In this document: one piece after another, positions 10,598 through 23,501 of the stretch
Position numbering within the stretch: the stretch's first letter is position 1
How the letters are laid out: each line of letters begins with the position of its first letter
Origin: Malus domestica
Lineage: Eukaryota > Streptophyta > Magnoliopsida > Rosales > Rosaceae
Assembly: GCF_042453785.1 (NCBI RefSeq)
Contig: NC_091664.1
Location: forward strand, 31,544,501-31,608,500
Reading direction: 5' to 3'
DNA length: 64,000 nt
The notes under the pieces: generated by a model
What the model saw: only the letters and a program-made list of their open reading frames with translations
What the model was told of the DNA's origin: nothing
The model's database searches: none
Program-made: the position numbers and the translations under genes

Positions 10598-13037
10598 AGC
10601 TGTTGTGCCTAGGTGGATGTCGATTGTGATGGAGGAGTTGGTGGGGGAGGTCCTCGATGACCATACTTAGTTTTATTTATTTGTTACTAGTTTTTATGAT
10701 TATTAAATGAGTCAATGCTTAGCATCAACTTAGTCGTATATAAAAGTTTACAAAAACCTTGACATTGTTGTTTTTTTTTTTTTTTTTTGCTAAAACATTT
10801 TTGTATTATAGTTTACAGAACACTTAACTGCTTTATTTCATAATTGATTATTTTCACAACACAACAAAAACAGTTTTTTTTTTTATTTAAGAAAACACAA
10901 TAATACCAAACTAGCCCTAAGTTTAGTGGTTGTTTGTGAGTTAGATACCTAATTATCATGGTTCATTTTGGTTCCGGTCTCTAATCAACTTAATTGTTAG
11001 ACTAAAACCTTATTTGTTTAAATATTTTGATCGAGATCCTCTAAATTTTGTTATGAGATTTAACTCATGCATTTATGCATTTAATGTCCCACAAATTATG
11101 AAATTTAAACAAATTCAAATAATATTTTAAATTTTAATAAATACTTGAAAATAAATATTAGAAAAATATTGTTCTTCACAAAGTTATAGCAAAGAAAATA
11201 ATGTACCCACATAATTATTAACATATTAAAAAAAATAACTACTGATATATTTTAAACATAAAATAAATACATATAATTAGCATGGATACATTTAGTAGAA
11301 TTAAAAATAGTACAAATAAATTAAAAAATATGTGTACAAATACAAATAAAACATAAAAAATATGGGCATAAAAAGAAATTAATATATGGGTACAAATTAA
11401 AAGTGAAAAGAAAATTGGTACAAATTAAAAAAGGGTACAAAATAAAAATAAAAATATATGATAAAAAATTTAGCCATAAATATTAAATATACCAAATGTA
11501 ACATTTCTAACACTAAATGAATATATTTAGAAATAAAAAATATTTTATTATTGAAGTAATTAATGACGTTTATTAATATTTAAGGACCTTCTTGATAAAA
11601 AATTGAAAATGAATAAGGTTTTAATCAATGAAGTAGTAAAAAGAATAATGAGAACCTAATTTCTTCAATTATCATTAAGATGTAATGATGGCCTAAGATG
11701 GTTGGTGGTTAACATTTGCTCTAATATGAACATGGAACACATATTGATATTGTGGTGTTGGGTTGTTACCTTTAGGGCATGCGAGAGGGGGAGGATGGGT
11801 CATGGGTGTGTGGCAATGTGGCATGCACTCACTACACAAAGAAAGAAAAGATGGAATTCATTAGTGGGAAAGTGACTGATAAGGATAAGCTAGCTAGCTA
11901 GCTAATAGTTGTAGTTGAAGTTGTAGTTGAAGTTGAAGTCTTGAAGGGAAGCTGGGAAGGGATCATTCATTCATTCCTTCCAAGTTCCACCACAAAACGA
12001 TAACTAGTAGATACTATTTTGTAGATAAATTAAAAAAAAAACAAAAAAGGACAAGAAGATAAATAAGATGAGATGATGAGAAACAAAAGGAAGCTGGACA
12101 AGGTCTGCGTAGTGCGTAGCCAAACAAACAAAAAGGAACAAAGGGAAAGCAAAGGGGATACAGAATCAATTGATTAATTAGCAATTGCCTCCCATCACTC
12201 ACAGTCTCACACTTTATCTCTCCAGAGAGATAAAGCATTGGTCACCAGAGAACCTTCCCAATAAGGAAATTATTCGCTTCGGTGGCATCTCTGTGGGTGT
12301 GTGGTAACCCACAAGTCCCCTCCTCCTATCAATCCATCCATCCAATTTCAGACGCGCTTTTTCACCTTGCCAGTTAAATATTCTTTTTTCATACAGCCAC
12401 AGCCATCAGTGCACCACCCTTCTCCAGAATAACACCTTCTATTCTATGACTTAGGCCTTACAACTGCATTGCATTTTAGTGTTCACTACTAATAAAAGTA
12501 CAGAAAATTTCCCTCTAATCTTTGAAAATTCTCACTTTTAGAATAAAACCTTGTGTAAGATTAAAAATATAGTTCTTAACATTTAATTGTAGTTTTGGGA
12601 TACTAATTAACTTGTATTAATTATTAAGTTTTTTGTGTGTTTAGGTTATCTATTGATTTTTATAAACAATCAAATTTTAATTTATCATTCATAATTGTTA
12701 TTAAGTTCTCCTAATGAGAAGAGTCACGTATCATCATCATCTATTATTTTTTTTGCATGTATAATTTCTCATATGTATATACTTATTACGTACATATATA
12801 TTTAGATACTATAATTACATACCAATGCATTCATAAAATAAACCTAATGCATGAAGTTTTATCTTAAAAGACATTAGTAAAATAACAAGTGAACCATCTG
12901 TGGCTGAACTCTATTATATTATTGTTGTACTTTTTCAATGTGTGATTTGCTCCATGTATTTCTTGGCTTGTATTGATCGAGCCAACTTTAAACTCACAAC
13001 AGGTTGATTGCTGGCCTGAATTCAATGGTTTAAAGTC
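10598..13037. other. AT-rich gene-free region
   Basis: This 2.4-kb stretch is very AT-rich, with poly(T) near 10769-10788 and imperfect TACAAATTAAAA-type words at 11290-11460. No coding frame, RNA gene or complete element was recognised. Confidence 0.5.
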
Positions 13038-13406
13038 TGTTTATACCATATTTAGGGCTTCCGTATTTAGATATTGTACAAATACTCGGATGACTTAAAT
13101 GTAATTATATAACAAAGGAATGAGCAAATATGTAATAAGTGAGGAACCCTTATTCTATAAAATGACTCATCACCCTCACAATTAGAGGAGACAAATTCTT
13201 AGGCCTCTCACCCCCCTCTCAAAGCCTCACTCTCATTACAGCGGCTCTCACATTCTCTCTCTTACCTCTCAGATAAATACAATAATCAGCGTGTACGTAG
13301 CACAAATCTTGGGGTGAACCATGATACATTTTGTGTTATTTACATTACTTGCAGATTCACGGTCAGATTTACGTTGTTCCAAGACCTCGGATTTTATGCA
13401 TCAACA
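13038..13406 (+). mobile_element. Solo LTR (369 bp) with perfect target duplication
   Basis: The segment starts TGTTTATACC and ends GCATCAACA, giving matching TGTT..AACA termini. Perfect 5-bp repeats AAGTC flank it at 13033-13037 and 13407-13411. Inside is a TATA-like CTATAAAATGAC near 13157, followed by CT-rich leader sequence, as in an LTR promoter. No internal retroelement sequence adjoins it. It differs from the 512-bp Tat LTR; copia or gypsy origin is not determined. Confidence 0.85.
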
Positions 13407-13411
13407 AAGTC

Positions 13412-14545
13412 CGTAATATAGAAGCTTGGCCCGGGACCCGCTCTTTTGACCCCAATTTGACTCTGACCTACCTTAAGCATACTTAAAGCATAATATTTGA
13501 ATATAATTTATATCAGTCTCTTTCCCTTTAGGGATCCCTTAAATAAACTTGTCTGAGTGATTCATTGTAGGGTTCAATTTTCAATGTGTTTTGACATTCC
13601 AACTATCTATCCAGGGTTGGTTTCGGTTCGGTAACTGAATTGAAAAGTGGTTACCGAATACCGAAGCAAAAAATCAAAATAAGAGGAAAAAAACCTAATC
13701 CTAAACAACAACAAAAATTGGTTTACCGAAAATCAATAATTTCGAATTTTATTTTTTTATTTTGGAAAACTGAAACAAAAAATGCTAAATCTTGAAACAG
13801 AGAGGGAGAGAGAGTGAGTTGCATAGTATAAATTGAGAAAAAAGTGACAAACGTAAGTGGTTATGATCGTCAACGGTTGAAACAAAAGAGATTTTTATCA
13901 AGCTGTTACCGGACGAAGAGAGAGAAAGAGAGAGAGGTGGTTGACAGGTAGCTAATAGAGGAATGGGGTGGTGGAGGGTTGAGAAGGTGAAAAAGTCTGT
14001 GCAAGCTAGAGCTGGAAGATGAATTTGGTGACGAATTTGACGTTGCGGCTCAAGCAAATGAATTTGGAGGTATGGTGTGGTGCGGTGTGGTATGTGGTGT
14101 TGAGTCCCCGGAGAGGAAACAAAGAGAAAGAGAGAGGGTCAGAGTCGTCGAGGAGAGTGAAAGGGAGAGTTTTATGAGATCTAATCTCAATCAAATCCAA
14201 TGACAAACATATATTTCAAATACATATAATTTTCATATGTATAAGTATATTCGGTTCAGTTCAATATTATCGAACATATGGAGTTGTGGTCCCGATCTCG
14301 TGCCGAAGTTTTGGAAATTGTTCAGTTTTGATTGCCGGATGGTTTGGTATTATCAGTTATTTTTTTTTTCTAGTTGCGTTTGGTATGGTTCGGGTCAAGT
14401 TCGATTTTTTCGGTTATTTTTTTCAACTTTATTCTATCTTTAAGATTTTCTCTCAAAGGTTATCTCTACAAAAATGTACAAATATGAAACCATATTACCG
14501 TTAAATCAAATGATAGAATTTTAGTGTCATTTCTAAGAAGTGTAT
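13412..14545. other. Gene-free region with CGGTT-type repeats
   Basis: Segments near 13616-13640 and 14247-14420 are rich in TTCGGTT and GGTTCGG words. A GA microsatellite lies near 13798-13935. The area looks like degraded transposon DNA, but no terminal structure could be defined. Confidence 0.4.
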
Positions 14546-14554
14546 TTGTTATTT

Positions 14555-15589
14555 GGGTAAATTACATAGTAGCCCCTCTGGTATGAGGTCTATTACAACC
14601 CCATACAACATATTTAAAACATTTCATTTTCATACCTCACATATTATTTTATTTCAAAATAATACATCCGTTACATTTTCCATCCATTGATCTGTTAAGT
14701 GCTGACATGACTGCCAAATGTGTGCCAGGTGGCAAAAAAAATATTTTTTAATTAAAAAAAAAACCTGAATCTTATAAATAAAAAAATAAAAAAAAAAAGA
14801 ACCCGCAACCCTTACCCCCCCCACCCACCAAACCTACAACCCAGAAGAAGAAGAAGAGGAGAGGATAAAAAAAAAAAAACCCATCTTCATCTTCCCCCGA
14901 CCCCTCATTCCTTGCAACCTACCCCTTTCTTCCCCCTCCCGTCTTCCCCAAACCCACCGTGCACCCATCCTCCACCTCCTTATCCACACCAACTACCTGC
15001 AACCCATAAAAGAAAAGAAAAAAAAAAAACTCATCTCCCTTTCCTTGCAACCCAGATCTCGTCTTCCCCAATAAGTATGGATTTAAGGAGTGGGGTGTGT
15101 AGAGGATGGAAGAGGATGTGTGCAAGGGTGGGTGCGCTAGGTTTCTTTTTTCCTTTTCTTTATGGGTTGCAGGTTGGGCTTGGGTTGAGGGAGGGGGAAA
15201 TAGGGGAACATGGGTGCGCGAATGAGGTGGAGATGGGTGTAGAGGAGGAGGGGTTGGTGAGATCTGGACTTCGACTGCGCGGGGGGGGGGGGGGGGTGGG
15301 ATATGGGGTTTCGTGCCGGGAGGGGGGAGGGTGCTTTAGGGGGATCTGGGTTTTAGGTTTTTTTTTTTTTTTTTTTTTTGTTCAAGGTTCAAGTATGGGG
15401 GAGGGGGTGGGGTGATGGGATCTAGATTTTTTTTTTTTTTAGCACTTAACGGATCAAATGATAGAAAATGTAACGGATGTATTATTTTGAAATAAAATAG
15501 TATGCGAGGTATGAAAGTGAAATGTTTTAAAGATGTTGTATGCGATTGTAATAGACCTCAAACCTGAGGGGTTACTATGTAATTTACCC
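14555..15589. mobile_element. Non-autonomous Mutator-like element, 1.04 kb
   Basis: Long terminal inverted repeats of about 150 bp begin GGGTAAATTACATAGTA.CCCCTC at the left and end GAGGGGTTACTATGTAATTTACCC at the right. The 9-bp flanks TTGTTATTT (14546-14554) and TTATTATTT (15590-15598) match at 8 of 9 positions, the target length typical of Mutator elements. Internal sub-terminal blocks (GCAACCCA, GGGTTGCA) are also inverted, so most of the element is palindromic. The 167-codon open frame inside is low-complexity and not a transposase. Confidence 0.85.
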
Positions 15590-15598
15590 TTATTATTT

Positions 15599-16540
15599 TA
15601 TTCAATGAATATTTCGTAACTTATTTTTACCATGCTACCATAGATGAGTTATTATATGTGGTGAGGTATAAATTTTCAGATTGCCCTAGTGCTAAATCTT
15701 TGTTAGCGTAGACGTAAAGGGGGTAAAATGGCTCAATTTTGACAATTTCAAGGGTAAAATTAGACATATTTAGTTTTAGCTGGTAAAATGAGGCTCAATG
15801 GCAGTTATAAGAAGCAAATCAATAAATAAGCCTAATTTTTATCAGGGTTGGTCCCTGAAATCGGGCATTCCAATGAAAATGGTCCTTGTTAAGTGTGATC
15901 AATTTTGATTTTTAAATCTTTTAAAAAAGTTTGTTTTATGATTATTAATCCACACAGAAGCATATGGTTGGATAGGTAGAATTCGCTCATGTGTCACATT
16001 ATATATTAGTAAAAGAGTGGTGTTATTCAAACAATTATTTTTATCTCTTAAGCATTCTTTGTTAATTTTTTTTTAACAAACGATATTATCTATACTAAAA
16101 GGGATGAGGATGAACTTAGCCTTACAATGAGTTAACAATAATGTGATTCAAATTCCTTGTTCATTTTTGTTCTTCATTTTATTCAATTCATTTATTTAGA
16201 CAACCAAAAATTAAGAGACGTGTGTAAGAGATAAAAGATGCATATGGATAACACTATCCTAATAAAAATAACAAAAAATTGCAGAATGACCAAATTAATT
16301 TAGAGAAATCATTTTAAAATCTAAATTGATATTGATTTTCTATTTCAAGATTACTTTGATCGAAAAGTCCAAGCTCAACCGTGATAAAAACTCAAAATAA
16401 TATTAATGAATGTGTCCAGCCCAGCTTGATTGGGCAAAGGCCCAAATTTGAGATTTTGTTGCTTATGTTCTGCTTGGAAATTTCACTGAAAAGAAGACAC
16501 GAAATAGAAAACGCCGTGCTTTCCCCACGTGTCTAATTTA
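15599..16540. other. Gene-free region upstream of FAS1
   Basis: AT-rich sequence with no coding signal. The right end leads into the FAS1 promoter. Confidence 0.5.
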
Positions 16541-16550
16541 CTGGTGTCCC

Positions 16551-16560
16551 GGCGCGAAAA
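16551..16560 (-). promoter_or_regulatory. E2F-type site in FAS1 promoter
   Basis: GGCGCGAAAA on the plus strand reads TTTTCGCGCC on the minus strand and fits the E2F consensus TTTSSCGC exactly. It lies about 530 bp upstream of the FAS1 ATG. CAF-1 subunits are S-phase genes and known E2F targets in plants. Confidence 0.6.
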
Positions 16561-16610
16561 TCGAAATCCACCCATAAGCGTTATTTTGGAACTTTGGGAG
16601 GCAAAACCAA

Positions 16611-16620
16611 TTTGGCGGGA
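16611..16620 (+). promoter_or_regulatory. Second E2F-like site in FAS1 promoter
   Basis: TTTGGCGGGA matches the common plant E2F variant TTTGGCGG. It lies 51 bp after the first site and about 470 bp upstream of the ATG. Confidence 0.55.
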
Positions 16621-16911
16621 GAAACAAAAAAAATATGACAATTAGAAGAAAATTTAAATCCTAAAAAAATAGAAAATTGTCTCGCTCATCGAAACCATTT
16701 TATATCATTTACAGAAAAAAATCTGTTTATTCTTCAAAATCATTTCTATTTAGCTCTTGGATAAAAAATTTGTTAATTTATATATGTACTGCCGCTCTCT
16801 GCCTCCACCACCGTCACCCCTTCTTTTTCAGAAAACAAAAATCTCAAAGAAGGATTTTTGTTTGTGTGAATATTTTTCCAAAAGGCCATCTCTCTTTCTC
16901 TCTCTCTCTCG

Positions 16912-16920
16912 TTAGGGTTT
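16912..16920. promoter_or_regulatory. Telo-box in FAS1 leader
   Basis: TTAGGGTTT, the inverse of AAACCCTAA, lies about 160 bp before the ATG after a (CT)n tract. Telo-boxes are frequent in promoters of plant cell-cycle and ribosomal genes. Confidence 0.5.
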
Positions 16921-17081
16921 CAGAGTCTTATATCGTTTTTCTTCCTAATCCCCAATCCAATTGACAGCAAACGGCGCCCTTATCCGTCCGGTTCAGATTC
17001 CGTGGGAGTTCGGGATTCGTATCTGTGACTTTCATCTGCGGTTTGACTGAATCGGACTTTTCTAGCTCTAGGGTTTTGAGA

Positions 17082-20000
17082 ATGACGTGTGAAGCGGCGG
17101 TAATCGACGGCGGAAATGACCCGAGCAGCCAGAAATCTACCAACCAAGATCGGGTGAGGAAGACCCAGAAGCGAAAGAGGGCTAGCTTGGACCCAGAGTG
17201 TTTGGGAGTTGAGGCGAAAAGTGTAAAGGTTCAATCTTTTCGCAAGCAGCTTGATGGGTTGTTTGGGTACTACAAGGAAGTGATGGGTCAGAAATTAGAT
17301 TTAGATCCGAAGCAATGTGTGAACAATGTGAACTCGATCATTGGGGCTTTGATCGAAGAGAGTGGGCTGCCATTGTCCAAGCTTGTTGAGGAGGTCTTTG
17401 ACAAGGTCAAGAACCGAAATGAGGTTTTTGGGAATGTGACTTTGGCCTATGTGAAGAGCATTGTTCTCTTTGTTGGGCAAAGAGTGATGTATGGCGTACC
17501 GAATGTTGATGCTGATGTGTTGGAGGACGAGTCCGAGTCCTGTCTCTGGTGTTGGGAGGTAATGAATTTTTGTGAAGATTCAACATTTTGCCTATCTATT
17601 TCGTTCTTGGTTTGTTCAATTTGTGTATTTTTCTGAATTTGTAGCGATATATTTATGAACTTGTGTTTTGGTAAATCTAGTTTTGATTATTATTCTTATT
17701 GTGTATGTTTTTGTTCATGTTATATTGTATTTAGATTGTTGTTTAGGTCCTCATTTAATTGATGTTCCATTGTGGGCATTTTAGTTTGGTGCTTGGAGAG
17801 AAAAACCGAATACCCTTGCAGTTTAGCTTTGTTTCTGATTATTTGACAATTTTATGTTCACCCATAGCTTTTTGCTCTTTGAGATGTTACCTATAGGCTA
17901 TAGCTACTGCTTTCTTGCTTGCTTGTGTATTGTTGGGCCGCCTACTAATTGTTGCTGTTTGTGAACTTTCTGTGCTGCAGTGTTTATCTAATCTTTGATT
18001 TAATAAGTTACTATGTTTTCTTATGTATTGTGTAGACAAGAGATGTAAAGTTGATGCCAGCATCTGTGCGAGGAGTATTGAATATTAGGCGTACGTGTCG
18101 AAGAAAGATCCATGAGAGGATTACTGCTGTTTCTGGTATATATGTGCCTCCTTAAATAGATGTCTGGTTTTGGTTGTCTTATGCAGTCCTTACAAATATT
18201 GAGCAATGATGCATAACTAAATCACATGAAGGTTGTCACCACAAAGCAGATTGCTTCACCATAATTCTTATTGTCTCCAGTGACATTCTCTGTCGCTATG
18301 GTACCAATATATTCTTAAAAACCTTGTAATGTGATACTTATTCTGTTAGGCAGAATCAGAAGCATGCAATGGCTGGAGCGATTTACTGCATAAGTTGGGT
18401 TTCACTTAAAATAGACTTTTCAAGCATCAGGGAATTTAGATAATTGATCTAATTATTCCTTGTCCTTTGTGTTTTTGAAATTTGAGTGCTCCCTATATAC
18501 CAAGGAAAAAATCATGTTATGCTTTCTCATATGCAACTGTTTGTTATGTGTCTAGCCATACATAAACACTTCTCGAAGGCTAACCTAAACAGAGAGAAGT
18601 GTTCTGGGGGTGAGGGGTAGTCTTTCATTTACTTAATACAGATTTGGGTGTCAGAGGAGGATAAGATCAGAGAAAGTGGAAACTAGAAAAGAGTATGATG
18701 CACAAAATTGAACAATAAAGGCTGGAAGTGACTACTTACATTCATCTGCTTTAGGTTGATGTTTCCAATCAACAATCACAAAATTTGTTAATGCTTTTTA
18801 GGGGGCGTGCTCCCACATTAGTACGGATTATCTTTGACAATTATAGATTTGATTTCTTTATTCTTTTTGGGTATTGACATACTGCCGAGAAATAAAATGG
18901 ATAAGAAAAAGGTCGTACCCAGTGCACAAGGCTCCCGCTTTAGGCAGGGTCTGGGAGAGGTGAATGTCGGCTAGCCTTACCCCATTGAGTAATTAAAGCT
19001 GATGCAAAGTGGAGTTCGATTCTTTCATACACTGATGTGAAGTAGTACGCACAAACCTTTTGTGCCTGTTGATCTTGTTTCTTTAAGTTTTGGAACCCTC
19101 GTCTTGTGTCTTGTTAGTTATACACTATGTGCACTTGAATTCAGCTCAGCTCATTGATGTAGGTTTTATCTATTCTTTTTCCACGTGGCTATGAAAAGAA
19201 ATATAAGTTGGTTTTTTCTTTGTACATGACTCCAGCCAGGCTGATTTGAACCGTTCTGCACCTTTAATTCCTGCACTATCATCTTCATTAAGTTCACTTG
19301 GGGTTTTTGTTGTGAGATGAGTTACTGACATTTATGTTTATGTTAGGAATGACAATGGCACTACAAAATCCCGAGAACGACCAAAATTACATACATTACC
19401 TGATGAAGGCATCAGAACAGCTTGATAAAGCGCTGTCGGAGGAAAAGATTCGCTCGTTAATAGATCGCTTATCAGTGAAAAATGGTGCAGACGTGTATGT
19501 ATATTCTGCGAGTATCAGTAAGAGTTTCAATTTTGCATTTTAGATCCATTAAGGTTTTATTTTGTTTACCTATTTGTTGCAGGGCAAAGAAGGAAGCAAA
19601 AAGAGAAGAAAAACTACTAATTAAACAAATGGAAAGAGATAAACGAGAGGCTGAGAAAGAGAAAAAAAGATTGGAACGTGAGCGGCAAAAGGAAGAGTTG
19701 CAAAGTGTAAGTTATTTGTTGATACCTGTCGTTTTCTAGTTGTAGTGTCATGAACTTTAGAAGTATTTCAGGAGAAACAGTTAAAGCGGCTGCAAGGGGA
19801 GTCAGAAAAAGATGAAAAGCGTCGTGAAAAAGAAGAGTCTGAAATGAGGAAACTGCAGAGGAAGCAGCAAGAGGATGCTGAAAGAGAACAACGCCGTCGA
19901 GAAAAGGAAGAAGCTGAATTGAAAAAAAAACTTTCCATAAAAAAGCAGGCTTCAATTATGGAACGATTTGTCAAAAGAAGCAAAACGATCGTAGCATGCC

Positions 20001-22990
20001 AGAATGACCAATTCCTAACTAAAGCAATTGTCTCCGAATCATTGGGTAAAAACAGTGAAAGTATGCCTGATGTAGTAACTCAGTCAATGGATCACACTCT
20101 TTCATCTAATATGGAGATTAGTGCTGACGATATACGCAGGTTGGTATTATCAATATTCAAACCATATAACAATAAAGATGTACTCGTCTCAAAGTAAGAT
20201 AGTTTCTTCACACATTGCAGGTCACACTTGTCTTCTTGGTGCCACGTTGGTTATGTTATTCGTTCAAACAGAAGCCAACACTGGGGCCGACGTCAGAAGC
20301 CTAAGACTGAACTATTTAAGGAATTGAAGCTCACAACCAGTAAAGAGCTAGTTCATGGTGATGATTTAAGCACGGAGAAACTTGCGGATAGATGGGGAGA
20401 AGAAGTTTGCAATGATAAATCATGTCAGACTAATACAGATTGTTCTCTTGCTGATGTTAAAAGATGCAAGCTGGGAAAGCAGTTGTTTCAATTTGATAAA
20501 AGCTGTAGACCTGCATTTTATGGTATATGGCCTAAGAAAAGGTGAGCTCATCTCCTTCATGGCATTTTAGTTTTTGGGGTGTGAGACTAATTGAGGTTTA
20601 TTAAGCACATATTGTATGGCTCAGAAGAGTCTAAAATAGTCAACCTGCAGAGTGTCCACTATTTGATCATTTAACTTTAATGACTGCTTGACGTTTCAGA
20701 CAGCAACATAGCGTTTGTCAGTTGTCAAGTAATTTGTTGGAAACATGCCAATGTTCACATACAAGTAGTTAAAACCTGCAGGCTGGCACATAATCTGTTT
20801 ATGTTTGTGTCTATCTGTAGCTGACCCTAATTAGTTGGTGTCACATTTTTATTGAGCACTTCTGATTGGAAATTCTTGGGTACAACGGCAAAGGGGAAGC
20901 AAGAAAGTAGATCATTTGACCCCTTTACAGTTTTTATTTGTCTATTTTACGTCTAAATTTACATAGTGCATATTTTTGTAAATGCCATTTTTATTGTCTT
21001 TATGCAGTAGTGGAATTAAATCATGACATTTTATGTCTTATGTGATGTCTAGAATGCTTAACTGCTGTGTGCTCAAATATGACAATGATAATTTTTGTTG
21101 TAATGTAATGTGGTCTTTCAGTCATGTTGTTGGACCATGCCACCCTTTTAGGAAGGACCCAGACTTGGATTATGACGTTGACAGCGATGAGGAGTGGGAA
21201 GAGGTAATATGTGACTCTTTTCATACAATGTAGTTGATATGTAGGAGATGATTGTCAGTAACGACTAATGACTATCATTATCCAGGAGGAGCCTGGAGAA
21301 AACCTCTCAGATTGCGATAAAGATGACGAAGAAGAAAGCTTGGAAGAGGGTTGTTCTAAACCTGATGATGAAGATGAAAGTGAAGATGGCTTTTTTGTAC
21401 CTGATGGGTATCTCTCAGAAAATGAGGTGAGAAATTGTGAAGTTGCTTTTCACCCTTATGATGATGCTTTGGATGATCATTGAGTCTGTCCACCAAAATC
21501 TGGTTGGTCTGCTAATGTCCTTATGAAGCCACTGTAAGCAGTCATGCTATAGAGTAATTCCATAGGCATAACATTTTCCTTTCTGAATCTTTCTACAGTT
21601 CTACCTATTATTGATGAGTGAAATGTTGTCCAGTCTCCTCACCTAAATTATCTTTATATGAAAGTATCTATTTGTGAAACTTGCTATTTTATTCATGCAG
21701 GGTGTACAGGTTGACAGGATGGAAACTGATACAACATTTGAGGAGACCAGAAGCTCACTCAGTATTAAGCAAGATTTAGAGAGTGAAAAATTCTCTATAT
21801 TGCTTCGACAGCAAAAATATTTAGGGAATTTGACAGAACGTGCTCTTCAGAAAAATCAGCCTTTAATTATATCAAGTATGGCGCATGACAAGGTCTCTTT
21901 GTTAAAGGCTGACGATCTTAATGGTACTCTTAAGCTGGAACAGATGTGCTTGCAAGCTCTGAGTATTCATGTATTTCCTGGTAGCTCACCTGTGGAGATA
22001 TCAGTTGATGGCATACAAGGGGACGACCAAGAAGTTTGTCTTTCAATTGGCAATCGCTGTAGTAAATCAACCTCTTCCGTGACAGTTATACCAGAATCAG
22101 ATTTGCCTGCAATAGTAAGTAGTGCATTTGTTTCTACAAATTAATTCAGAAACCATTTATGAGTGTTTCTGGTTTACATGAGCTGTTTCATTGGTACTGC
22201 ATCCTAAACTTAGTCATAGTCTAAACTAATAGGAGGGGTTGGGGATAGCCTCATAAATAATTTTGCTTTGTTTAAATCTCCTTTTTAATGGTGCCAATGG
22301 TTGGCTACTAAGAATAATCTGTGCAATTTTCAGGTGTCCGTCATTCAGTCATGCTCACAGAGCATCAATAAGGTGTTACAAACTTTGCAACACAAGTTCC
22401 CAGCTGTATCTAAGTCTCAGTTAAGGAATAAAGTGCGAGAGATATCAAATTTTGTGGATAGCCGCTGGCAGGTTAATGACTCTTAACTTGGTTAAGTTTC
22501 GTTCCCGCTCCTACTCACACACACACGCACAGAAACACACGAGGTCTTGAATAATTGAGATGTTGCAATTTGGTCACTTGGGAGTGAGATATGCCTCTTT
22601 GGCTCAGTCTTATATATGTAGGAAATTATGGTTTGCTAATATACGATCATCTTAATGCAGGTGAAGAAAGAAATTTTGGACAAAGTTGGCTTGTCAATAT
22701 CTCCTGGTATGTGTGACTCTGTTCAGATGGGTAAATGCTACACTTTACATTTTTCAGATTACATTTGTACCAACTCTAATAGAGGTCGTTTACCATCATG
22801 AATCTGGTCAATTTAGACTAATATTCGTTTGTGATTAGCAGAAAAGAGTGCTGGGCGGAGCAAGAATATAGCTACCTTTTTCTCGAAAAGGTGCTTGCCG
22901 CCTACTGGCAAAAGCTTTACTCCTAATGAAAATTCACCTCAGGTAGCCGGGAAGGCAAGTTCTGTGGAAGGGGATCAGAGTTGCACGTAG
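17082..22990 (+). CDS. FAS1: Chromatin assembly factor 1 large subunit (FAS1)
   Basis: This is the large (p150-type) subunit of CAF-1, the nuclear chaperone that deposits H3-H4 behind replication forks. Twelve exons were joined: 17082-17558, 18036-18135, 19347-19494, 19583-19706, 19772-20139, 20221-20541, 21122-21203, 21286-21426, 21701-22114, 22334-22471, 22661-22706 and 22842-22990. They sum to 2508 bp, an uninterrupted frame of 835 aa, close to the Arabidopsis protein as I recall it. In order: an N-terminal plant-specific region; a Lys/Glu/Arg-rich KER coiled coil (exons 4-5); the conserved SFKR-like part with MERFVKRSK; the FYGIWPKK block; an acidic ED segment (DSDEEWEEE, DEDESEDG) in exons 7-8; then VPDGYLSENEGVQVDRM and the basic C-terminus with FFSKRCLPP. 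The ATG at 17082 follows an in-frame upstream region without another good start. Confidence 0.96.
18905..18990. repeat. Possible SINE fragment in FAS1 intron 2
   Basis: The words GGTCGTACCCAGTGCACAAG, GCTCCCGCTTTA and GGGTCTGGGAGAGGTGAATG form a block that I recognise as widely dispersed in plant genomes and often attributed to tRNA-derived SINEs. No poly(A) tail or target duplication could be fixed. Confidence 0.4.
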
Positions 22991-23347
22991 GAACATCCGT
23001 AGGTTCTTGTTTAAGTTCCCCGCTGTCTTTTGTAATATACGGGACGGGGGTATGTGGCTGTGTTTTGGAGAGTGGCATGGCATGTATTATAATTTACTAT
23101 ATACTAGCAGCAGCATATATATCTGAAATCCCATATAGTAAAGGTGGGGTTTGGTATAAAATCTTAGTTTGAGAATTCAGATAGTAGAACAGAATCCACT
23201 TACCCGTGGTACAAATTTTTACCGTGTCTGATTAACAGCATGGTAATACTAATCCTCCTACCACCAACCTTATTTTGGGACTAGGGAACAACCGAGGAGG
23301 GCTTGAGGAGAAATCAGTTGGTCGAAATGAAGACATGTATCTACTAG
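22991..23347. other. FAS1 3' flank
   Basis: This stretch must hold the FAS1 3' UTR. No other feature is visible. Confidence 0.5.
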
Positions 23348-23501
23348 TGACTGACCTTTCAACATAATAATTAATTTTGGGGGTGGTGAGTGATTCATGA
23401 GGGAAAGAGATTTTTTCCGGATCTTGACTGACTTTTCAACATAATAATTAATTTTGGGGGTGGTGAGTAATTCATGAGGGAAAGAGATTTTTTTCGGATC
23501 T
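23348..23501. repeat. 77-bp tandem duplication
   Basis: Two copies begin TGACTGAC.TTTCAACATAAT at 23348 and 23425 and end CGGATCT. They differ at only a few positions. The second copy runs directly into the MITE at 23481. Confidence 0.85.

Noticed and set aside
14912..15415. 167-codon plus-strand open frame
   Set aside because: It lies in the low-complexity, palindromic interior of the Mutator-like element and encodes Pro/Lys then Gly runs; no protein family is recognisable.
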